Shown in pieces: positions 15,564 to 22,214 of a stretch of DNA of 24,146 bases. Under the pieces are notes generated by a model. That model searched no databases, had not been told where the DNA came from, and saw only the letters and a program-made list of their open reading frames with translations. How positions within the stretch are numbered: the first letter of the stretch is position 1; every line of letters begins with the position of its first letter. This DNA comes from a virus. A program made the position numbers and the translations under genes. The DNA lies in the IMG/VR virus record IMGVR_UViG_3300042934_000195, positions 1 to 24,146 of that record. The stretch is one strand, 5' to 3'.

Positions 15564-16346
15564 ATGGCTTTTGATATTAATAATTTTATAATCGACCGTC
15601 CAATTAGGGCAATTATGTCATCTTCTGATACCGGAGATGTATTGTGGTCTATAAACCAGATTGAAGACCCAAGTATATCATGTGCTTCTGAAGCAACACA
15701 AGCAGTAGATATGTTAGGTTCTCCTATCATGGAATTTGAAAGAGCAAAAACAGCAACTTTCTCAGCAACAAATTCATTATTTGACCTTGGGCTTGCGGCT
15801 GCACAATTTGGAACTACTAAAAAGGTTGCAAATGCATCAAATAAAGTAACAGCTCCGAAGTTTGAAACTTTAGATGTAGATGGTACTACTGTTACATTGT
15901 CACAGACTCCGACTGCTGATATTACAGCAATTTATGTTTTAAAAGGTGATAATACACTCGGAACTAAATATGTTGCAGGTGCTACTGCATCCGCTACAGA
16001 ATTTGTTTATGATGACGTAACAAAAACTATTACACTTCCTACTTCAGTTACAAGCGGTAAAGTATTTGTAAAATATGAATATGAAACTGAAAATGCAGTA
16101 GAAGTGGTAAATACAGCTGTTAATTTCCCAACAGCAGGACAGCTTGTAGTTGAAGTATTAGGATGTGATGTATGTAATAAATCAGTATTATATTATGCAT
16201 ATCTAATTTTCCCTGCGGCTAAATTAAGTTCTTCTGTAGACTTAACATTTACAACCGAAGGTAAACATCCTTTCGAAATTTCATGTTTCCAAGATTATTG
16301 TGATTACGAAAAACGATTATTTAGTATCGTAATTCCACAAGCATAA
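15564..16346 (+). CDS. Major tail tube protein
   Basis: A 260-residue, beta-rich protein with low charge and many Ala, Thr and Val, typical of tube subunits that stack as hexamer rings. Residues about 95-160 form a Thr/Val-rich insertion (around TVTLSQTPTADITAIYV) that may be an extra surface domain. Position after the tail terminator and well before the tape measure gene, an AAGGAGG site, and regular codon use for an abundant product all support the call. The stop is followed by TAATAATACAT and a hairpin. Confidence 0.75.
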   Translation: MAFDINNFIIDRPIRAIMSSSDTGDVLWSINQIEDPSISCASEATQAVDMLGSPIMEFERAKTATFSATNSLFDLGLAAAQFGTTKKVANASNKVTAPKFETLDVDGTTVTLSQTPTADITAIYVLKGDNTLGTKYVAGATASATEFVYDDVTKTITLPTSVTSGKVFVKYEYETENAVEVVNTAVNFPTAGQLVVEVLGCDVCNKSVLYYAYLIFPAAKLSSSVDLTFTTEGKHPFEISCFQDYCDYEKRLFSIVIPQA

Positions 16347-16359
16347 TAATACATAATTT

Positions 16360-16387
16360 GAGGAGTGTGTATTTTTACATGCTCCTC
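16360..16387 (+). terminator. Hairpin after tail tube gene, weak terminator or attenuator
   Basis: GAGGAGTGTG (16360-16369) pairs with CATGCTCCTC (16378-16387), including two G-U pairs, followed only by TTTATATT. The short T run suggests partial termination, lowering expression of downstream genes relative to the tube. Confidence 0.5.
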
Positions 16388-16408
16388 TTTATATTAGGAG
16401 TGATATTT

Positions 16409-16735
16409 ATGCCACAGTCAAATAGAGAATGTAAAATATGTGGTGAACCATATTACTATTGCCAATCATGTCAAAAACTAGAATCATTTGAATCTTGGAG
16501 ATTATATGGTCATGACATAAACTGTTATAAAATATTTATGATTTTAAGAGATGATTTTCTTAAAAATACATCCAGAGAAGAAACAATTAGTCTATTAAAT
16601 AATTGCGATTTATCTAATTTAGAAAATTTTAACGATAATATCAAAACACAAATAAAAGATATATTGTCAACTAAAAAGACAAATATTATTAATAAGAAAA
16701 ACAAAAATAAAATAGTGAATAGTATAAATACATAG
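16409..16735 (+). CDS. Small zinc-ribbon protein
   Basis: A 108-residue protein with C-x2-C (CKIC, about residues 8-11) and a second C-x2-C (CQSC, about 18-21), a treble-clef or zinc-ribbon pattern, then a helical part and a lysine/asparagine-rich basic tail. A role in nucleic-acid binding or in tail gene expression is possible but unproven. I use the ATG at 16409 with AGGAG upstream; an earlier in-frame start falls inside the preceding hairpin. A strong terminator follows at once. Confidence 0.65.
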   Translation: MPQSNRECKICGEPYYYCQSCQKLESFESWRLYGHDINCYKIFMILRDDFLKNTSREETISLLNNCDLSNLENFNDNIKTQIKDILSTKKTNIINKKNKNKIVNSINT

Positions 16736-16784
16736 AGGACATATCTCACTATTATATTTGATGGTGCGGTATGTCCTTTTTTTT
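16736..16784 (+). terminator. Strong intrinsic terminator
   Basis: AGGACATATC (16736-16745) pairs with GGTATGTCCT (16768-16777) around a 22-base loop that can form a further small stem. Eight T residues run from 16777 to 16784. Confidence 0.8.
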
Positions 16785-16806
16785 ACTAATTTTATTTAAT
16801 AATTTT

Positions 16807-16825
16807 GAAAGGTGGAATTTATATA
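16807..16825 (+). promoter_or_regulatory. Ribosome binding site pointing to an ATA (or ATT) start
   Basis: GAAAGGTGG (16807-16815) stands seven bases before ATA (16823-16825). ATT at 16817 is the only nearer in-frame candidate. The TTG at 16805 precedes the site, and the first in-frame ATG is about 20 codons downstream. Confidence 0.5.
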
Positions 16826-17035
16826 AAAATTAAATCAAGAATTACAGGAGAATTATACGAGGGCGATGACTCGGTGTTTCTTATGAATACCCTACAGGCT
16901 GGTATGTACATAAAAAATAAAGGAAGGTTATTAGATTGTTTTTGGCACGACATTAGAAACTCATTATGTTTTGTTTTTGATAGGGATGAAACTACTCCAC
17001 TTTATGATGCATGGTGTAAACACGAATTAAAATAA
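16823..17035 (+). CDS. Small hypothetical protein, non-canonical start
   Basis: About 70 residues. The sequence reads KIKSRITGELYEGDDSV after the initiator. I recall similar small phage proteins beginning close to this point, with a short beta-rich N-terminus, a helix and a C-terminal WCKHEL-like end; no function is known to me. The start is set by the GAAAGGTGG site and by the lack of any canonical codon at proper distance. It follows a strong terminator, so it needs its own promoter or antitermination. Confidence 0.5.
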   Translation: MKIKSRITGELYEGDDSVFLMNTLQAGMYIKNKGRLLDCFWHDIRNSLCFVFDRDETTPLYDAWCKHELK

Positions 17036-17060
17036 AAGATAACTTTTATCAAGAAAGGCC

Positions 17061-17074
17061 AGGTGATTTTTATT
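17061..17074 (+). promoter_or_regulatory. Ribosome binding site pointing to an ATT start
   Basis: AGGTGA (17061-17066) is followed after five T residues by ATT (17072-17074) and CCA. In FmdB-like zinc ribbons the start Met is followed directly by Pro, matching ATT-CCA. GTG at 17063 overlaps the site but has AAAGG four bases upstream as an alternative. Confidence 0.55.
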
Positions 17075-17257
17075 CCATCATATGTATATCATTGCAATTT
17101 CTGTAATGTAGATGAAACTATTGAAAGAAAAATGAGTGAATATAAACCTGTTGAAAATTGTTTAGTTTGTGGTAAACAGATGAATAGAAAAGTTGAAGAT
17201 ATTCTTCCTCAGAATTATATAGTAAACTGTGTGGGATTTTACGGTAAGAAGTCTTAA
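17072..17257 (+). CDS. FmdB-like small zinc-ribbon protein, ATT start
   Basis: About 61 residues. The pattern PSYVYHCNFCN, then CLVCGK about 25 residues later, is a C-x2-C...C-x2-C zinc ribbon like those of FmdB-type proteins (typical start MPxYxYxCxxC). Aligning the family start with this sequence puts the initiator at ATT 17072. The alternative GTG at 17063 adds three hydrophobic residues that the family lacks. The biochemical role is unknown; regulation of nucleic-acid processes is usually supposed. It lies 36 bases after the previous small gene, and its stop lies in the first of three tandem hairpins. Confidence 0.6.
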   Translation: MPSYVYHCNFCNVDETIERKMSEYKPVENCLVCGKQMNRKVEDILPQNYIVNCVGFYGKKS

Positions 17258-17318
17258 AGTCAAAAGACGATGGCTTGCTATCGCAAACCATTCTGTTCGT
17301 GAACAAGTTCACGCCCAG
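17251..17318 (+). other. Three tandem hairpins between FmdB-like and RepL-like genes
   Basis: Hairpin 1 pairs GTCTT (17251-17255) with AAGAC (17264-17268). Hairpin 2 runs from 17269 to 17292 with a nine- to ten-base stem, one C-A mismatch and a four-base loop. Hairpin 3 pairs CGTGAA (17298-17303) with TTCACG (17308-17313), extended by CTG/CAG across a small internal loop. None has a T run. A structured leader for the next gene is the simplest reading. Confidence 0.5.
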
Positions 17319-17346
17319 AGAAAATTTACATAGAAAGGTGGCTTGA

Positions 17347-17892
17347 ATGAAAGAATTATGCGAAGAAAAAGAATTGAGAGGTACTGTATTCAATGAGAAT
17401 ACAGGTGAAATAATTGATTACATATATGAAGGCGATTCAATATTAAGAGATAAATCAAAAGAAGCAAATGAAAAATATGAACGAAATTTTAATAAAGGAG
17501 AGAGTTTCTTGAAGGTATACGACAAAGTAATGCCAATATTAGGTAAGAAATTATCAAATGCAGAATTTGCTTTTACCATGCAGTTATTGCCATATATTTC
17601 ATATAAAGATAATGTTCTGAAATTTAATGGTAAAATTTTAGATATTAAAGAATTATCATCTTGTATGGATGTTGGATATGATAATGCTAGAAAATTAGTA
17701 TCTTCATTAATTAAAAAGGGAATATTAGGAAGACATGAAACTGGTTGTATTGAGAGACCGACTATAAAACTGCAATGTATTACTGTTAATCCTTTTATAT
17801 TTAATCGTGGAACTCAGATGGATAAAACAGTTATAACTTTATTTAAAGATAGTGGATGGGATAAATTAATAGAAAATAATATTGTATATTAA
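17347..17892 (+). CDS. Winged-helix protein resembling plasmid RepL initiators
   Basis: A 181-residue protein. Residues about 55-155 look like the winged-helix DNA-binding domain of the Firmicute RepL/MarR-like group: a helical stretch (LSNAEFAFTMQLLPYI), the recognition segment (VGYDNARKLVSSLIKKGILGRHE) and a beta wing, followed by VNPFIFNRG and a short helix ending in SGWDKL, as in RepL-type proteins. It may bind operators or an origin. The ATG follows AAAGGTGG. Inverted 12-base copies flank the gene (17281-17292 and 17950-17961), so its target could be these sites. Replication function in a late operon would be unusual; transcription control is equally possible. Confidence 0.6.
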   Translation: MKELCEEKELRGTVFNENTGEIIDYIYEGDSILRDKSKEANEKYERNFNKGESFLKVYDKVMPILGKKLSNAEFAFTMQLLPYISYKDNVLKFNGKILDIKELSSCMDVGYDNARKLVSSLIKKGILGRHETGCIERPTIKLQCITVNPFIFNRGTQMDKTVITLFKDSGWDKLIENNIVY

Positions 17893-17949
17893 TATGTCTA
17901 ACAAAGTGTAAGAATAAGAATACTAAACCCGAAGAAAGCTAGTAAATAC

Positions 17950-18020
17950 AATGGTTTGCGAGATTTTTGATGTGACAAATCGTCACAAATGTGAAATGAA
18001 TTGTCTACAAAATGTTACAT
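17950..18020. promoter_or_regulatory. Repeat-rich region upstream of DUF1064 gene
   Basis: The gap 17893-18078 has no gene. It holds AATGGTTTGCGA (17950-17961), the inverse of 17281-17292. TGTGAC (17971-17976) pairs with GTCACA (17982-17987). Three ACAAAT/ACAAAAT words lie at 17975-17980, 17985-17990 and 18007-18013. CAAATGT (17986-17992) can pair with ACATTTG (18017-18023), and TGTCT/AGACA could add a pseudoknot. Iteron-like or operator sites for the adjacent winged-helix protein are possible. Confidence 0.35.
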
Positions 18021-18049
18021 TTGAGACAGATTGTATTAAATTATATATG
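18021..18049 (+). promoter_or_regulatory. Candidate sigma-A promoter for DUF1064 gene
   Basis: TTGAGA (18021-18026), a 17-base spacer, then TATATG (18044-18049), thirty bases before the next ATG. The boxes match four to five of six consensus positions each. Confidence 0.4.
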
Positions 18050-18078
18050 GTTATTAATTAACTTTAGAAAGGAATAAA

Positions 18079-18531
18079 ATGAAACAAAGAAAGCGTTCAA
18101 AGTACGGTGTAGATATCACAAAATCTGGAGTAGAAAAACGTACATATAAGGGATTCGTTTACGATTCTCTTACAGAGATGAAATTTTATAGGGATTATGT
18201 AGAGCCTAAAATTCAATCAGGCGAAATCATATCTTGTGAAAAACAAGTAAAATATGAACTACAACCCAGTTTTAAACATGAAGGAAAGACGATATTGGCA
18301 GTTAATTATGTAGCCGATTTTGTTCTTTCCTTTTCTAATGGAAAAGAAATTATTTATGATGTTAAGGGTAGCCCAGACAATATTGCGTTACTTAAAAGAA
18401 AATTATTTTGGTTTAAATATCCAGAGTTAGATTACAGATGGATTTGTTTATCTACCATAGATGGGGGCTGGGTATCATATGAAACAGTCAAACAAGGACG
18501 TAAGGAAAGAAAGAAAAACAAATTAAAATAA
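18079..18531 (+). CDS. DUF1064 family PD-(D/E)XK-like nuclease
   Basis: A 150-residue basic protein matching DUF1064, a phage family with a restriction-endonuclease-like fold. The signature runs from a Lys/Arg-rich N-terminus through FVYDSLTEMKFY (acidic residue about 33) and YVADFVL (D80) to IYDVKG (D94 and K96), then KRKLFWFKYPEL. These are the expected catalytic acid and lysine positions. Members are thought to act in phage DNA metabolism or recombination, though the activity is poorly known. It has its own plausible promoter and an AAAGGAATAAA site. The C-terminus is strongly basic. Its place among tail genes suggests a late module insertion. Confidence 0.78.
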   Translation: MKQRKRSKYGVDITKSGVEKRTYKGFVYDSLTEMKFYRDYVEPKIQSGEIISCEKQVKYELQPSFKHEGKTILAVNYVADFVLSFSNGKEIIYDVKGSPDNIALLKRKLFWFKYPELDYRWICLSTIDGGWVSYETVKQGRKERKKNKLK

Positions 18532-18547
18532 ATCGGAGGAATTAAAT

Positions 18548-19285
18548 ATGTCAAATACAGCAACGAAAGAATTAATCGACTTATTAATCACAGATAAAAC
18601 TTATACATATGATATACCATTAAACAATAAAGAACACCCATTTATATTAGAAATTACAGAAAATATGGAATATAGCAGACTAATATCTATTGCTGATAAA
18701 ATTGCTAATATTGTTGTCGATGGGATAGATTATTCACCTGAAATGAGAAAGCCAATTTTACTATTTTACATATTAAATGATATGTCAAATGTTAAACCAC
18801 AAGTTGATGAAGATGGAAATATGGATATTGAGTATATGTTTAAATTATTAAAATCTCCTATTGGACAAAAGATTTTTGATGATTTAATTTATGATATGCC
18901 AACATTATACCAATTAAATAATATAGTAGATGATAAAATTAATCATTTAAAAGAACAATTATTACATAGTAATAGTGCGGTAGAAATCCTTACTGTAGAC
19001 TTGTTACAAAAGGAAATTGAGGTTCAAGAATTACAAAAGAAAGTTTTGGAACAGACAGATAAAATTAATAGTCAATTTTCTAAAGAAGAGATTGATAAAA
19101 TGACAAATGTTTTTGCTGATGTTAATAAAATGTCTCAAAATCCAGAATATTTAAAAGCGGTTGCCGAAGCCATACATAAAGAAAATAAAGTAAAGAAACC
19201 ACAAGACCATAAGAAAACTACTACTAAAACTAATAAGAAGAACGTTGATAATGTAGTTAATATTTCTGATGTTGTTCAAAAGTAG
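18548..19285 (+). CDS. Putative tail assembly protein (chaperone-like)
   Basis: A 245-residue mostly helical protein with an N-terminal mixed domain (to about 115), a helical middle with a coiled coil at about 140-180 (LQKEIEVQELQKKV) and a lysine-rich basic C-terminal tail (KKTTTKTNKKN). Size and gene position, a few genes before the tape measure, fit the tail assembly chaperones that coat it. No programmed frameshift site and downstream extension were found by eye. The call is mainly from context. CGGAGG precedes the ATG. Confidence 0.5.
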   Translation: MSNTATKELIDLLITDKTYTYDIPLNNKEHPFILEITENMEYSRLISIADKIANIVVDGIDYSPEMRKPILLFYILNDMSNVKPQVDEDGNMDIEYMFKLLKSPIGQKIFDDLIYDMPTLYQLNNIVDDKINHLKEQLLHSNSAVEILTVDLLQKEIEVQELQKKVLEQTDKINSQFSKEEIDKMTNVFADVNKMSQNPEYLKAVAEAIHKENKVKKPQDHKKTTTKTNKKNVDNVVNISDVVQK

Positions 19286-19293
19286 GTGTAAGT

Positions 19294-19755
19294 ATGGGAA
19301 AGATGTTTCGTAGTACACAGGAAATGATTAATTATCTTAAACAGACTACTCTAAAACAAATGGTAGAAAAAATTGGTGAAGACATAAAATACCTAATTAA
19401 AGCCTATATGGAAGAAAGCTTCTATGGGCAATATAATCCAAAATATTATGTCAGGACTTTCCAATTATTAGAATCGGTTACTACATCTGAAGTGCATGAA
19501 ACTGCAAATGGATATGAAATAGAGATATTTTTAGATATTGATTCCATTCATTATAAAGATGGTTATGAAGAAGAAATAGTTTGGTTGGCATCTCAAGGTT
19601 TTCATGGAAGTAGTAATATTTATGAACAAGGTGAGTTTTGGAACGAAGCAGTTGTTGAATTACAGAATGGATATATTATAAAGAAATTTGGTGAATATTT
19701 AAAAGCTAAAGGATGGAACGTAACAACTAAAGCTAATTTAGCGTTACCTAAATAA
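19294..19755 (+). CDS. Hypothetical tail-module protein, possibly HK97 gp10-like
   Basis: A 153-residue protein. Order and composition (a long N-terminal helix, YNPKYYVRTFQLLESV, then a beta region with a W/G-rich loop) are reminiscent of HK97 gp10-like neck or tail completion proteins, which have a similar 'YxRT..L..SV' segment. It lies eight bases after the chaperone-like gene with an AGTAGGTG site. The usual place of gp10-like genes is nearer the connector, so the assignment is tentative. Confidence 0.45.
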   Translation: MGKMFRSTQEMINYLKQTTLKQMVEKIGEDIKYLIKAYMEESFYGQYNPKYYVRTFQLLESVTTSEVHETANGYEIEIFLDIDSIHYKDGYEEEIVWLASQGFHGSSNIYEQGEFWNEAVVELQNGYIIKKFGEYLKAKGWNVTTKANLALPK

Positions 19756-19762
19756 ATATGAA

Positions 19763-19815
19763 TAGCTGAAATATTAACCATAATTATATAATATGGCTGG
19801 TTAGTATATTGGCTA
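19763..19815 (+). repeat. Long imperfect inverted repeat (18-base stem)
   Basis: Arms 19763-19780 and 19798-19815 pair at 17 of 18 positions (three of them G-U), around a 17-base loop. Sequence begins TAGCTGAAATATTAACCA. No T run follows, and the next ribosome binding site begins seven bases later, so it is not a terminator. It could be an RNase III-type processing site or the end of an inserted element. Confidence 0.55.
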
Positions 19816-19837
19816 AACAATAGAAAGGAATTAAATC

Positions 19838-20044
19838 ATGATATATAAGATTATAAAACTTATTAGCAATGCAAATTTAGTTAATTATTGGCAGTTTGTA
19901 TTAAATGCAGACAACACAGAATATTCAACTACTGATTTAGCAGTATTAGAAAGTAAGTTATTAGAATTAATGACAGATATACCACTTAGTAAATTAAAGG
20001 TAGTAACTGAATTAAGTGTAACTGATGATTTAACTATTGCGTAA
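19838..20044 (+). CDS. Small hypothetical protein before the accessory insertion
   Basis: A 68-residue protein, not recognised. It has an N-terminal beta-like stretch, then a helix with TTDLAVLESKLLELM, and a short acidic end. A strong GAAAGGA site stands before the ATG. It is the last gene before the terminator-flanked accessory region; without that insertion it would lie next to the tape measure gene, so it probably belongs to the tail module. Confidence 0.5.
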   Translation: MIYKIIKLISNANLVNYWQFVLNADNTEYSTTDLAVLESKLLELMTDIPLSKLKVVTELSVTDDLTIA

Positions 20045-20091
20045 ACGAATAAAAGTGGAAATTCATGTGGAGTTTCTAACAATTTGAGGTC

Positions 20092-20104
20092 ATATCTAGT
20101 ATAT
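20092..20104. promoter_or_regulatory. Operator-like dyad ATATC-TAG-TATAT
   Basis: This 13-base sequence differs at one position from the dyad at 22215-22227 and at two from that at 22245-22257. All three fit ATATA-N3-TATAT and lie only in or next to the accessory region. Binding by the XRE regulator at 22369 is possible but unproven; such AT-only words also arise by chance. Confidence 0.25.
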
Positions 20105-20161
20105 ATTGATACTATTTATGGCTATTTTTATGTGTAAAAATTAAATATTTTCAGTAGACAG

Positions 20162-20191
20162 AAAGCACCGCATTGATTTGAGGTGCTTTTT
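20162..20191 (+). terminator. Intrinsic terminator, left border of accessory region
   Basis: AAAGCACC (20162-20169) pairs with GGTGCTTT (20182-20189), followed by further T residues. The sequence GCACC...GATT...AGGTGCT recurs in the terminator at 23106-23132. Confidence 0.75.
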
Positions 20192-20237
20192 ATTGTGCTG
20201 AAAAGTACAAATAAAAAACTATAAGGAGTATTTTCGC

Positions 20238-20945
20238 ATGAATAAAATTAATGATATAAATTGGGATGAAATCCTCAATAAAATAAATCAAATAGACAAA
20301 TATATTGAAGGATTTTTTGGATTAACCATATTTCAAGTTGCTAATTATTATAAAACAAATACAAAAACGATTGACACAATTATACGAAGAAACAGAGAAG
20401 AATTCTGTAACGATGGTATATATAGAATTAATGGAGATAAATTAAAATCATTTAAAAAATTTCATAATGAAATACCAGCAAAAACACCTTATTTATTATT
20501 GATACCTTATGCTTGCATTTTAAGAATTGCTTTTAAACTTCAAAATAATAATACGGCTACTAAATTACGAGAAGATGTTTGCAGTAAATATCCGTTGCTA
20601 TACGAAGAACTAATGTCTTTTAATATAAAACTTATTAATAAAAAATATGAATTAGAGTTAAAAGAACTCATTTCAAAAATATTTTCTAAATATCACAAAA
20701 TTGATTATCAGTATAAAATACATAATTATTTTGTGGATTTTCTAATTGACGATAAATTAATAATTGAATGTGATGAAAATGGACATGACAATTATAATAA
20801 TGTGGATGAGATAAAAAGAGAAACGTTTTTACTGGGAAAAGGATACAAATTACTTAGGTATGATACTAGAAGTAATGACATGTTAGAATTTATAGGAGAG
20901 ATTAGCAACAAGTTAGCTCTCCTCTCGATTGAGGGAGAGTTATGA
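20238..20945 (+). CDS. Antirepressor-like DNA-binding domain fused to a PD-(D/E)XK (Vsr/DUF559-like) nuclease
   Basis: A 235-residue protein with two parts. Residues about 28-115 resemble antirepressor/RhuM-type phage domains: a helix-turn-helix-like LTIFQVANYYKTNTKTI segment and a later helical region (LRIAFKL...KLRED). Residues about 135-225 are a Vsr/DUF559-like nuclease: FVDFLI (D167), LIIECDENGH (E177, D179, H183), then EIKRETFLLGKGYKLLRYD. Such EDxHD-type nucleases include phage homing endonucleases, so a site-specific mobile nuclease is the best guess. AAGGAG precedes the ATG. It lies alone between two terminators. The nuclease part is fairly sure; the N-terminal match is weaker. Confidence 0.68.
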   Translation: MNKINDINWDEILNKINQIDKYIEGFFGLTIFQVANYYKTNTKTIDTIIRRNREEFCNDGIYRINGDKLKSFKKFHNEIPAKTPYLLLIPYACILRIAFKLQNNNTATKLREDVCSKYPLLYEELMSFNIKLINKKYELELKELISKIFSKYHKIDYQYKIHNYFVDFLIDDKLIIECDENGHDNYNNVDEIKRETFLLGKGYKLLRYDTRSNDMLEFIGEISNKLALLSIEGEL

Positions 20946-21041
20946 TTATATAATGATTATATAAATATGCTTTCTTCGGACTGAATACACCATTAGAACA
21001 AGTAAATAAAAAATTTACAAAACAAATAACACAAAATATTT

Positions 21042-21069
21042 AGAAGTGGACTAAACTCCACTTCTTTTT
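21042..21069 (+). terminator. Strong intrinsic terminator
   Basis: AGAAGTGGA (21042-21050) pairs perfectly with TCCACTTCT (21057-21065), loop CTAAAC, then a T run to 21069. It isolates the nuclease gene from the recombinase. The gap before it (20946-21041) holds a tandem 11-base repeat at 20942-20963 and nothing else I can name. Confidence 0.85.
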
Positions 21070-21107
21070 ATTATACAAACGATCAAGAAGAAATGGAGGA
21101 AATAAAT

Positions 21108-22130
21108 ATGGGTAATACAGCAGAACATTGTGATGCAATAACAGATGAAATGTGGGCTTCTGTCAATAGGTTCAATAGACAAATGGCTGAAGAATATTTG
21201 GATAATGCTACTCATTTAAGTAGAAAAAGTCACAAACAATATGTATCGGCATTGAAGATATACTTGTATTGGATAAAAGAATTTAAAGATGATAAGAAAT
21301 GTGTAGACATAAAAGCCAAAGATTTTATGATGTATCAAAATTCATTATATAAGCGTGGAATATCTGAATCAGGTATGAAGTTTAAAAGGTCTGTGATAAG
21401 TTCTTTTAATCAATACATAATGTTATATTATGAAGAAGAATATCCAGTATTTCGTAATTATGTAACAAAGCAAATTGTAGTTCCTAAGACTGGCTTCGTT
21501 CATAAGAAAGAACCATTAACTCCAGAAGAATATGAGAAGTTATGTAATTATCTTGAAGAAAAAGAATTGTGGGAACATTTAGCTTATTTAAAATTTTCTT
21601 ATTCTACAGGATGTAGACGTGAAGAAGCAAGATTGCTATTAAAAGAAGTTGTTAATTATGAGCCACAAAAGAAGATGGTAAAAATCAAAGATGAAAATGG
21701 AAAAGAGAGTGAAATGGAAGCTATTGCTTACAGAACTCACGACATAAGATGTAAGGGTAAAGGAGAAATTGGAAAAGTACGTAAGCTTCAGTATGGAGAA
21801 GACGCAATGGAAGCATTAAAAAAATGGATAGAAGTTAGGGGTGATGACGATAATCCTTATATGTTTGTAAGAAAAACAAAAGACGGTAAACGATGCGACC
21901 AAATATCAGACACAGGATTCAACTATTGGTGTCATAAAATATTTGAACCAGTAATAGGCAGACGTATACACCCCCACCTGTTTCGTGAATCAAAAGCCAC
22001 AAATATGGTAGTCTACGAGAAGAAATCTATTGAGGTGGCTCAACGACTTTTAGGACATAATAGCTCGGAAACTACAAAAATTTATGTAATTTCGGATGCA
22101 GAATCAGATGCTTTTGATGCATTTGTATAA
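21108..22130 (+). CDS. Tyrosine recombinase (phage integrase family)
   Basis: A 340-residue recombinase. Residues about 30-115 form the SAM-like core-binding domain (SRKSHKQYVSALKIYLYWI). The catalytic domain carries R170 (STGCRREEA), a lysine-rich beta hairpin around 216-226, H290-x-x-R293 (HPHLFRES), H317 (LLGH) and Y326 (TKIYV), the full set of active residues. It should cut and join DNA through a 3'-phosphotyrosine bond, for integration/excision of the phage or of this local element. Finding it between tail genes, rather than at the lysogeny module, is unusual. I start at ATG 21108 behind ATGGAGG; the ATG at 21093 is part of that site. Candidate attachment-like repeats follow the gene. 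Confidence 0.9.
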   Translation: MGNTAEHCDAITDEMWASVNRFNRQMAEEYLDNATHLSRKSHKQYVSALKIYLYWIKEFKDDKKCVDIKAKDFMMYQNSLYKRGISESGMKFKRSVISSFNQYIMLYYEEEYPVFRNYVTKQIVVPKTGFVHKKEPLTPEEYEKLCNYLEEKELWEHLAYLKFSYSTGCRREEARLLLKEVVNYEPQKKMVKIKDENGKESEMEAIAYRTHDIRCKGKGEIGKVRKLQYGEDAMEALKKWIEVRGDDDNPYMFVRKTKDGKRCDQISDTGFNYWCHKIFEPVIGRRIHPHLFRESKATNMVVYEKKSIEVAQRLLGHNSSETTKIYVISDAESDAFDAFV

Positions 22131-22214
22131 CTCATAATAAATCCATCCTTTTATTAATTTTTATTTACCATTATTCCATCCGCTCTCTAATCATATCACA
22201 CCTAACATTCTTCC

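Noticed and set aside
16525-16749. Open frame on the minus strand
   Set aside because: Hydrophobic low-complexity reading of a Lys/Asn-rich gene in AT-rich DNA; no ribosome binding site. Other minus-strand frames in the window are similar shadows.
20942-20963. Tandem ATGATTATATA repeat
   Set aside because: Only two short AT-rich copies over a stop codon; chance is a sufficient explanation.
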